Shown here piece after piece: positions 24,672 to 32,042 of a DNA stretch of 32,042 bases (its first letter is position 1; each line of letters starts with the position of its first letter). The notes below the pieces were generated by a model. That model had not been told where the DNA came from. It was given only the letters and a program-made list of their open reading frames with translations, and searched no databases. Origin of the DNA: Micavibrio sp. (GTDB taxonomy: Bacteria > Pseudomonadota > Alphaproteobacteria > Micavibrionales > Micavibrionaceae); assembly GCA_028290825.1 (NCBI GenBank), contig JAQGJB010000056.1, positions 1-32,042 on the forward strand. The letters run 5' to 3'. Both the position numbers and the translations under genes were made by a program.

Positions 24672-25826
24672 TCAGCCCGCCGTTACCGGTGTCTTCAACA
24701 ACTTGCGTGTCCGTTCAACCAGGTCATCGGTAAGAATGGGTTTGATCATATAATCCTGCGCCCCGGCCTCGAGGCCTTCATCCACCTGGTCTTTATCCGA
24801 ACGGGTGCTGACAACGATCACAGGAATGTTCCTGGTCTTGGCATCGGCCCGCATATTGGCCAGAACCGACAAACCATCCATCCCCGGCATCAGGATATCA
24901 AGCACCACCAGATCGGGCAGCGCCCGGTAAATCACATTCCACGCCTTAACGCCGTTATCGGCCGTTATGACCCTGAACCCCTGGCTTCTGTACTTGCCCG
25001 CAAGTAATTCCGCGATATGTGTGTCGTTATCCGCCACCAGAATTGTCCGGCGCGCGGAATCAAGAATACTGGCGACTTTCTCCATCAGGGCTTCCGGGTC
25101 GAACGGCTTGACGATGTAATCCAGCGCACCGGAATGCTGCGCCGTCCTGACGTCTTTTTCATTAGTCTTGCCGGTCAGCATGATTACAGGCATCGAAACG
25201 AATTCGGGGTCCTGTTTCAGGCGGCGCAGCAATTCCTGACCGTTCATGTCCGGCATCATGATGTCGAGGATCACCAGGTCCGGCCGTTTCATGCCAAGAA
25301 TTTTTAGCGCCTTCTCACCGCTGCGCACGGCCTCCGCCTCAATACCTTTTTCCTTAAACTTAAGGACCAGAAGATTGCAGAGGTCGTCATCGTCATCAAC
25401 GATCAGAACGGAATATTCTTCATTGCTGCCCGTGGTTCCTTCCGCCGCAACTACGGCTTGCGGGCGTAACGCTCCGGCTTCCGACGCACGCAGGCAGGAC
25501 CGGCGCAGATCCTGCGACATGGCCTCAAAGGTCTGGTACTGATGTTCCGACATCACATCGAATTCGCCCAGCGATCCGATAACAAGGTCCAGAAAAATTT
25601 CTATTTTCAGCGCCGCCTCGCTGACCTGCGGGAATCCGAACGTGGTGCCCGAACCGGCCAGACCGTGGAAGAGGGTAATGGCGCGCCTTAAATCCTCCGC
25701 CGCCAGCGGCGCAAGTTGTTTTTGTGCCAATACATTGTCGATCGCCTCGACACTGTTGCGCAAACGTTCGATATAAGTCTGGCGAAGGCGCTGAAATGTA
25801 TCTTCGAAACTAATGATTTCTGACAT
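24672..25826 (-). CDS. Hpt-REC-REC response regulator-like protein, upstream paralogue
   Basis: This 384-residue protein has the same layout as its downstream neighbour: Hpt (about 10-120) with H54 in LFHGLAGSG, receiver 1 with D188 (ILDIMMPD) and receiver 2 with D310 (VLDILMPG). The two paralogues share the GLAGSG and TFGFP blocks next to the phospho-His and the LVADND start of the second receiver. No output domain is present, so output must come through protein contacts or phosphotransfer. The ATG has a strong AAGGAGA ribosome site (plus 25834-25840). That site touches a 23-bp near-palindrome, so control at this point is possible. The gene leads a two-gene operon and is divergent from the YdcF-like gene. 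Confidence 0.9.
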   Translation of the reverse strand: MSEIISFEDTFQRLRQTYIERLRNSVEAIDNVLAQKQLAPLAAEDLRRAITLFHGLAGSGTTFGFPQVSEAALKIEIFLDLVIGSLGEFDVMSEHQYQTFEAMSQDLRRSCLRASEAGALRPQAVVAAEGTTGSNEEYSVLIVDDDDDLCNLLVLKFKEKGIEAEAVRSGEKALKILGMKRPDLVILDIMMPDMNGQELLRRLKQDPEFVSMPVIMLTGKTNEKDVRTAQHSGALDYIVKPFDPEALMEKVASILDSARRTILVADNDTHIAELLAGKYRSQGFRVITADNGVKAWNVIYRALPDLVVLDILMPGMDGLSVLANMRADAKTRNIPVIVVSTRSDKDQVDEGLEAGAQDYMIKPILTDDLVERTRKLLKTPVTAG

Positions 25827-25838
25827 AAGAGATTCTCC

Positions 25839-25861
25839 TTAATGAACAGACTATTCATTAA
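25839..25861. promoter_or_regulatory. 23-bp near-perfect palindrome between divergent genes
   Basis: TTAATGAACAG (25839-25849) and CTATTCATTAA (25851-25861) form a dyad with ten of eleven positions complementary around one central base. It lies in the 73-base region between the divergent Hpt-REC-REC operon and the YdcF-like gene. It overlaps the last two bases of the ribosome site of the former. It looks like a dimeric regulator operator; an RNA hairpin in the leader is an alternative. Confidence 0.5.
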
Positions 25862-25899
25862 CGGGGCTTGGTACTACAAAAGATTAAAGGGGAAATTTA

Positions 25900-26673
25900 G
25901 TGTTCTTTATTTTATCGAAAATAATCTGGTTTCTGCTGGCACCGCTGAATCTGCTGACGATCCTCACCGTTACCGGGCTGTTTTTCCTGCGCTTTAAAAA
26001 AATCCGTGCCGCCACCGCGTTATTCGTGACCGCCATGACACTGTTTCTTTTGATCGGCGTTTTTCCCACTGGTCAGAATGCCGTCCATTATCTGGAAAGC
26101 CGTTATTCCAAACCCACACTAATGCCCCCGCATATAGACGGTATCCTAATTCTCGGTGGCGCGGTGGAAAGCGATGCTTCGGAACTCAGCGGTATGCCCG
26201 AATTCAACGACGCCGTCGACCGCGTGAACGCGGCCATTATATTGTCGCGCAAATATCCGGCGGCCCGCATCGTTTTCTCCGGTGGTTCAGGAAAGCTGAT
26301 CCGCAGCGAACGCATCGATTCAATCGATATGAAAATGTTCTTAAAGGATATTGCTTTCGACGCATCTAAAGTAATTTATGAAGATCGTTCCAGAACCACC
26401 TCTGAAAATTTGATAAATTCAAAAGAAATGCTGAAACCCAAGCCTCACGAAACCTGGATTCTTGTGACCTCTGCCTGGCACACGCCGCGCGCCATGGGCG
26501 TCGCACAAAAACTTGGTTGGGGGTTAATTCCCTATCCGGTGGACTATCGCGCCTCCGGGCGGTATTTATGGGTAACTCAGAAATTTGATGTGCTCGATAA
26601 TATCTATATGGCGCATCTGGCCCTGCGTGAAATTTCGGGCATCGCCGCGTACAGGATCAACGGGAAGATTTAA
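25900..26673 (+). CDS. YdcF/SanA/ElyC-like DUF218 membrane protein
   Basis: This 257-residue protein has two N-terminal hydrophobic segments (about 5-50) and a DUF218 domain: GILILGGAVE, then VFSGGSG, then EDRSRTTSENL, and finally SAWHTPRAMGVAQKLGW. Members such as ElyC and SanA affect envelope integrity and peptidoglycan or lipid carrier metabolism; the biochemical activity is unsettled. The start is GTG at 25900, preceded by AAAGGGGA. The stop shares one base with the ATG of the MltB-like gene (TAATG), implying translational coupling and an envelope-related role. Confidence 0.9.
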   Translation: MFFILSKIIWFLLAPLNLLTILTVTGLFFLRFKKIRAATALFVTAMTLFLLIGVFPTGQNAVHYLESRYSKPTLMPPHIDGILILGGAVESDASELSGMPEFNDAVDRVNAAIILSRKYPAARIVFSGGSGKLIRSERIDSIDMKMFLKDIAFDASKVIYEDRSRTTSENLINSKEMLKPKPHETWILVTSAWHTPRAMGVAQKLGWGLIPYPVDYRASGRYLWVTQKFDVLDNIYMAHLALREISGIAAYRINGKI

Positions 26674-27734
26674 TGCCATACAAACGCAACCAGCTGCGCT
26701 CCATGTTCTTTGCCGCCGTTATCGGTTTCGCGGTTCTTATGCCCGGTATGATAAATAAATCCTATGCCGCGACCGAGCCGTTTAACCTCGGCTGGCTTGA
26801 ACTCCTGCGGGAGGAAGCCGTGCAGAAGGGCGTAAAGCCTGGAACCGTCGGTCGCCTGTTGCCAAATACCCTTCAGCCGCTCGAATCTGTTGAACGCCAG
26901 TCCCAGTCTCAGCCAGAAAAACGCGCAACGCTCGAGGATTATCTGAGCAAACGCGTCACCCCGCACCGCATCGCCAAAGGGCGTCAGATGATGAACGACA
27001 ATGCCAGCCTGCTGGGCCGGATGGAGCGTCAACATCATGTCCCGCCCCAACTCATCATGTCGATCTGGGCCATGGAAACCTCCTATGGCTCCAACATGGG
27101 TGATGTGAATGTCATCCGCGCTTTGGTCACCGTCGCCCGGTCCCGTCCTGAATACCGCCGTGAGGTGATCGAAGCCCTTCATATGATTGACGAAGGCTAC
27201 ACCCAGATCGAAACCATGCCCGGATCGTGGGCGGGGGCCTTTGGCCAGACTCAGTTTATTCCCTCGTCCTTCCGCCGCCTTGCGATTGATGGCGATGGTG
27301 ATGGCCGCAAGGATATCTGGACTAACCTTGCCGATATTTTCGCCTCCACCGCCAATCATCTCAAACTATCAGGTTGGAAAGAGGGGGAGCCGTGGGGGAA
27401 AAGAGTCATCCTGCCGCCGGGTTTCAACCGGGATCATCTTACGGACCTGAAAAAGGAACGTGTGGAGAGAAGCAAAACGCTTCAGGAATGGGCGCAACTC
27501 GGCGTCCGTCTGCCGGGGGGCGGTGCCTTACCGCTCGATTATAATAAGCCCGTAACGCTGATCGCCCCGAATTATAACCCGCAGACGGACCGCGAAGTGC
27601 AGGGGCCTGTTTACGTCGTCTACGATAATTTCTGGACGATCCTTGATTACAACAGCTCCTATAAATATTCCCTCGCCGTCAATATGCTCGCCGATGCGAT
27701 AGGCAGGCCGCAAGTGATGAGGCAGCCGGAATAA
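26673..27734 (+). CDS. Lytic murein transglycosylase, MltB-like
   Basis: This 353-residue periplasmic enzyme cleaves the MurNAc-GlcNAc bond with formation of anhydro-MurNAc. A signal peptide runs to about residue 32 (KSYA before ATEPF), with no lipobox. The SLT-type catalytic domain carries E135 in IWAMETSYGSN, followed by the FGQTQFIPSSF block, a DGDGDGRKDIW calcium-binding-like loop, and ASTANHL. A C-terminal stretch (about 280-345) with the NYNPQ and YDNFWTILDYN pattern is typical of MltB. Overlaps of one base with both neighbours (TAATG at each end) place it in a tight unit with ydcF-like and rlpA. Confidence 0.94.
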   Translation: MPYKRNQLRSMFFAAVIGFAVLMPGMINKSYAATEPFNLGWLELLREEAVQKGVKPGTVGRLLPNTLQPLESVERQSQSQPEKRATLEDYLSKRVTPHRIAKGRQMMNDNASLLGRMERQHHVPPQLIMSIWAMETSYGSNMGDVNVIRALVTVARSRPEYRREVIEALHMIDEGYTQIETMPGSWAGAFGQTQFIPSSFRRLAIDGDGDGRKDIWTNLADIFASTANHLKLSGWKEGEPWGKRVILPPGFNRDHLTDLKKERVERSKTLQEWAQLGVRLPGGGALPLDYNKPVTLIAPNYNPQTDREVQGPVYVVYDNFWTILDYNSSYKYSLAVNMLADAIGRPQVMRQPE

Positions 27735-28678
27735 TGCGCAATATCCTCCTGGTAATGCTGGCCTTGGCCTTGACCTCCTGTACCGAGGTTCAATTCGCCT
27801 CCCACGTTTTCAAAAATCCCGGCGGGGATGGCCAGCCGCAAACCACCTCTACCACCCCGACCCAGGGCACCTTTAAAGTCGGCAAGCCCTATGTGGTTCA
27901 GGGCACAACGTATTACCCGAAAGAAAATTATAACCTTGTCGAAACGGGCATCGCCTCTTGGTACGGCCCCGGTTTCCATGGTGGCCGCACGGCAAGCGGG
28001 GAGGACTTCAATACCAATGAACTCACCGCAGCGCACCGCACGCTGCAACTCCCCTCGCTGGTTCGCGTCACCAATCTTGAAAACGGGCGCTCCGTCATCG
28101 TCCGTGTGAATGACCGCGGCCCCTTCGCGCGCAGCCGTGTGATCGATGTTTCCTCCCGGGCTGCCGATCTTCTCGGCTTCAAGGGCAGGGGGACGGCCAA
28201 GGTCAAACTTGAAGTCCTGCCCCAGGAATCTCTCCGCATTGCTGAGATGGCCAAGCAGGGCATCAATACCCGTGGCACGGAACTGGCAATGAACAACCCG
28301 GGTTACGCCCCGGCGGGTGAGGTCCTCGGTGTTTCCCAGCCCGTTATCGCCGAACCGCTGGCCGTAAACCAGCCCGTTGTCCCCATGCACGTAACGCGTG
28401 AAGGCGTTCTGATGCCTGATCCCGTCGTCGTCCAGATGCCCGTCCATCCCACCAGTATTTATGTCCAGGCCGGGGCCTTCGGTGTCTATGACAATGCCGA
28501 ACGCATGCGCCAGAAACTTTCTTCGCTTGGTTCAGTCAATATCCAGCAGGCCCTTGTGGGAGGGAAGCAGCTATACCGCGTGCGCGTCGGACCGATCAAC
28601 GATGTCGCCTCTGCCGACGCCATGCTGAACCGTGTGGTGGCCCAAGGCCAGAACAAGGCCATTATTGTAGTTGATTAG
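27734..28678 (+). CDS. rlpA: RlpA-family septal ring lytic transglycosylase (lipoprotein, DPBB + SPOR)
   Basis: This 314-residue outer-membrane lipoprotein has the lipobox LTSC with Cys16. The double-psi beta-barrel domain (about 70-160) shows GIASWYGPGFHGGRTASGE, with the catalytic-type Glu90, and VNDRGPF with Asp127, both typical of active RlpA enzymes. A low-complexity linker leads to a C-terminal SPOR domain (about 237-314: YVQAGAF to YRVRVGP). SPOR domains bind denuded glycan strands at the septum. Family members cut such naked glycan. The start overlaps the mltB-like stop by one base. The last codons are followed by the leader of the carboxypeptidase gene. Confidence 0.94.
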   Translation: MRNILLVMLALALTSCTEVQFASHVFKNPGGDGQPQTTSTTPTQGTFKVGKPYVVQGTTYYPKENYNLVETGIASWYGPGFHGGRTASGEDFNTNELTAAHRTLQLPSLVRVTNLENGRSVIVRVNDRGPFARSRVIDVSSRAADLLGFKGRGTAKVKLEVLPQESLRIAEMAKQGINTRGTELAMNNPGYAPAGEVLGVSQPVIAEPLAVNQPVVPMHVTREGVLMPDPVVVQMPVHPTSIYVQAGAFGVYDNAERMRQKLSSLGSVNIQQALVGGKQLYRVRVGPINDVASADAMLNRVVAQGQNKAIIVVD

Positions 28679-28681
28679 CGG

Positions 28682-28687
28682 TATAAT
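28682..28687 (+). promoter_or_regulatory. Consensus -10 element of the carboxypeptidase leader
   Basis: TATAAT lies four bases after the rlpA stop and matches the -10 consensus completely. A -35 with proper spacing is not apparent (CCATTA at 28659-28664). A start near 28694 would give a leader of about 74 bases containing two hairpins. Confidence 0.4.
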
Positions 28688-28730
28688 TTATCCGTCAAAC
28701 CGTTGATTTTTAACCCCGGACGGGGTCTTA

Positions 28731-28753
28731 TGGGGTGGTTCAAATCCACCCCA
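28731..28753 (+). promoter_or_regulatory. T-arm-like hairpin in the leader of the carboxypeptidase gene
   Basis: TGGGGTGG (28731-28738) and CCACCCCA (28746-28753) form a perfect 8-bp stem around the 7-base loop TTCAAAT, which fits the tRNA T-loop pattern with a G-C closing pair. It ends 14 bases before the ATG at 28768. A smaller stem, CCCC/GGGG, lies just upstream. It may affect translation or RNA stability, or be a tRNA-derived remnant. Confidence 0.5.
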
Positions 28754-28767
28754 CACGGAATCAAAAC

Positions 28768-30054
28768 ATGTCACGTTTTTCCCTCGCGCTGCCTGTCCTC
28801 CTGCTGTCCCTGACCTTTGCGCCGCTGGCGCACGCTGCGGACCCGGCAAAACCGGCCCCGGCACAAACAACCAAAGCACAAACAGCCCCCGCGCAAACGG
28901 CCAAAGCCGCGGATTCCGCGCCTGACGCAAAAACCTCTGCAACCCTGACGCAGAAATCGCCTGAAACCAGCGACCCGACCACTGCGAAACAGGCCTTTAT
29001 CATCGACTATGAAACCAACACTGTGCTGATGGACAAAAACGGCCACGAAAGAATGCCGACGTCTTCGATGTCCAAAACAATGACCATCTATATGGCCTTC
29101 GACGCCCTGAAAAAAGGCAAGATCACCCTCGATTCAAAATTCCCGGTCAGTGAAAAAGCCTGGCGCATGCAGGGTTCCAAAATGTTCGTCGAACTGGGCA
29201 GCCTGATCGACGTCCAGAACCTCATCCGTGGCATCATTATTCAATCCGGTAACGACGCCACCATCGTCATGGCCGAAGGCATCGCCGGAACCGAAGCCGA
29301 TTTCGTCGACCAGATGAACGCCAAGGCCAAACAACTCGGCATGAACGAAAGCCACTTCATTAACGCGAGCGGCTGGCCCGATCCTGATCACTATTCCACC
29401 GCGCATGACCTGGTGATTCTGGCCGATCACCTGATCGCCGATTTCCCCGAGGATTATAAATTCTTCTCCGAAAAGGAATTCACCTGGCACAACATCCACC
29501 AGATGAACCGCAACCCGCTGCTGTTCCGTGATGTCGGTGCCGACGGCCTTAAAACCGGTCATGCGGAAGAGGCAGGGGCAGGCTATGGCCTGATGGGGTC
29601 GGGCACACGCGATGGCCGCCGCGTCGTCATGGTCCTGAACGGTATGGCCAGTGAAAAGGACCGCGCCAACGAAGGCGCACGCCTGATGGACTGGGCGCTC
29701 CGTAACTTTGAAAATGTTAACCTGTTCAAATCCGGCGACACTGTGGAAAAGGCAACCGTCGCCATGGGCCAGGCCGCCGAGGTTCCAATGGTCGTTGACC
29801 GCAATATCCTTGTTACCGTCGCTAAGGCTGTGAAAAACGACCTGAAAGTGACCGTCACCTACAAAGGCCCGTTGATGGCGCCGATCAAAAAAGGTGATGA
29901 AATCGGCCAGCTTAAAATTCAGCTGCCACGCGGCGGGGAAATTCTTGCACCGCTGACAGCTGGCGAAGATGTACCGAAACTCGGGCTGATGGCCTCGACG
30001 GTTCAGAAATTCAAATTCATGCTGAACCACAAACTGGATAGCGTCGTCCGCTAG
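28768..30054 (+). CDS. D-alanyl-D-alanine carboxypeptidase, PBP5/6 (DacA) family
   Basis: This 428-residue periplasmic enzyme removes the terminal D-Ala of peptidoglycan stem peptides. I chose the ATG at 28768 because a signal peptide (MSRFSLALPV to AHA, cleavage near residue 23) begins there; the longer frame would start inside the leader hairpin. An Ala/Pro/Lys/Gln/Thr-rich linker (about 25-70) follows, unusually long for the family. The active-site motifs are SMSK (S100-K103), SGN (160-162) and KTG (262-264). A PBP5-type C-terminal beta domain occupies about 330-425, with a basic amphipathic tail (FKFMLNHKL). Its stop overlaps the tmk GTG by one base (TAGTG). The ribosome site is weak. Confidence 0.94.
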   Translation: MSRFSLALPVLLLSLTFAPLAHAADPAKPAPAQTTKAQTAPAQTAKAADSAPDAKTSATLTQKSPETSDPTTAKQAFIIDYETNTVLMDKNGHERMPTSSMSKTMTIYMAFDALKKGKITLDSKFPVSEKAWRMQGSKMFVELGSLIDVQNLIRGIIIQSGNDATIVMAEGIAGTEADFVDQMNAKAKQLGMNESHFINASGWPDPDHYSTAHDLVILADHLIADFPEDYKFFSEKEFTWHNIHQMNRNPLLFRDVGADGLKTGHAEEAGAGYGLMGSGTRDGRRVVMVLNGMASEKDRANEGARLMDWALRNFENVNLFKSGDTVEKATVAMGQAAEVPMVVDRNILVTVAKAVKNDLKVTVTYKGPLMAPIKKGDEIGQLKIQLPRGGEILAPLTAGEDVPKLGLMASTVQKFKFMLNHKLDSVVR

Positions 30055-30748
30055 TGAAACCCGGTTTATTCATCACACTGGAAGGCGGCGAGGGGACGGG
30101 TAAATCCACCCAGATCAAACGCCTGTCCGAAATATTGACGAATAAAGGCCACGCTGTCGTCACCACCCGAGAACCGGGCGGCACACCCGAGGCTGAGAAA
30201 ATCCGCGAACTCCTCGTCCGTCGGGACAGCGGCGCATGGTCGCCCATGGCGGAGGCCTTGCTTCTCTTCGCCGGTCGCGTCATGCATGTCGATACCCTGA
30301 TCAAACCGTCTGTCGCTCTTGGTAAAATCGTTATCTCCGACCGTTTCACCGATTCAACCCGCGCTTATCAAGCCTATGGGCATGGACATCCTCTCGAAAC
30401 CATCGAAAGCCTGAACACCCTTACCCTTGGCGATTTCAAACCCGACCTCACCTTCATATTCGATATGCCGGTTGAAATCGGTCTTGAACGCGCAAATCAC
30501 CGTATCTTTCATGCCCTGAAAATGCCCATGAAAGATGCAAAGCCCCACCTCGAAAAAGAATATAAAACCGCCGACGCGCCGGAGGACAAATTCGAACGCC
30601 TCGGTCTCGAATTCCATGAACGCATGCGCCAGGGCTATCTTGAAATCGCGAAAGGTGATCCTGATCGCTGCGTTATCATCGACGCCACGCAGTCCCTTGA
30701 TGACGTCACCGCCGATCTGCAACGGCATATTCTCGGAAGGCTTGGTTA

Positions 30749-30749
<1 letters not shown>
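30054..30749 (+). CDS. tmk: Thymidylate kinase
   Basis: This 231-residue cytosolic enzyme phosphorylates dTMP to dTDP. The P-loop is EGGEGTGKST (10-19), followed by REPGGTPEAEKIRELL and the nucleoside-binding DRFTDSTRAYQAYGHG block, then FDMPVEIGLERA. The length slightly exceeds the usual 205-215 because of an insert in the LID region (about 145-185, EKEYKTADAPEDKFE). Start is GTG at 30054, sharing one base with the dacA-like stop; its own stop shares one base with the holB ATG (TAATG). The tmk-holB pair is conserved in alphaproteobacteria. Confidence 0.96.

Positions 30750-32042
<1,293 letters not shown>

Noticed and set aside
28714-28726. CCCC/GGGG hairpin after rlpA as an intrinsic terminator
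   Set aside because: The stem is only four to five pairs and no T-run follows.
28631-28757. Full tRNA with acceptor stem CGTGTGG (28631-28637) pairing with CCACACG (28751-28757)
   Set aside because: The 5' part lies inside the rlpA SPOR codons, the total would be about 127 nt, and there is no D-arm or valid anticodon loop. The pairing is probably chance.

Overview
The window is a densely packed chromosomal segment from a Gram-negative bacterium, most likely an alphaproteobacterium. Support comes from the run dacA-like / tmk / holB / metG, the RlpA plus MltB envelope pair, the lipid A type N-terminal domain protein, and a delta' subunit without the zinc-binding cysteines. GC is moderate. A Micavibrio- or Rhodospirillales-like lineage would fit, but I cannot prove it from the sequence. 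No mobile element, phage, CRISPR array or integrase is visible. No gap between genes exceeds about 135 bases.

Region 1 (1-6430) is a type I secretion-like operon on the + strand. It holds the C-terminal end of a glycine/aspartate-rich protein with no lysine or arginine, two different ABC transporter subunits whose nucleotide-binding domains are both missing standard motifs, an HlyD-type adaptor, and a small RsbW-like histidine-kinase-type ATPase. The genes overlap by 4 bases or lie 2-11 bases apart. This is the most unusual system in the window. Region 2 (6431-10736) is an MdtA/MdtB-like RND efflux pair preceded by a perfect 9-base inverted repeat.

Region 3 (10752-14369) is a mixed stretch, mostly on the - strand: an Old Yellow Enzyme, an anchored thermonuclease-like protein, a DUF6356-like small membrane protein (+), an AI-2E family membrane protein and a YvlD-like holin-family protein. 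Region 4 (14370-16372) looks like one stress transcription unit. A 7-7-7 dyad lies in a 19-base promoter spacer, the geometry of MerR/CueR promoters. It is followed by a 16-cysteine copper-binding four-helix protein, an alpha/beta hydrolase, a DJ-1/PfpI protein and a terminator. The terminator is shared with a convergent tRNA-Ser(UGA).

Region 5 (16503-19165, - strand) encodes a GT2 glycosyltransferase, a standalone lipid-A-disaccharide-synthase N-terminal (LAB_N) domain protein and a GT39/ArnT-like transferase, probably a lipid A or polyprenyl-phosphate sugar modification unit. Region 6 (19264-25826) is a phosphorelay locus. A 1408-residue hybrid histidine kinase converges on an operon of two paralogous Hpt-REC-REC proteins, and none of the three has an output domain.

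Region 7 (25900-32042, + strand) carries cell-wall and housekeeping genes: a YdcF-like protein, an MltB-like lytic transglycosylase, RlpA, a PBP5-like D,D-carboxypeptidase, thymidylate kinase, DNA polymerase III delta' and the start of methionyl-tRNA synthetase. Many of these junctions overlap by one base (TAATG or TAGTG), which implies translational coupling. A tRNA T-arm-like hairpin lies in the leader of the carboxypeptidase gene.
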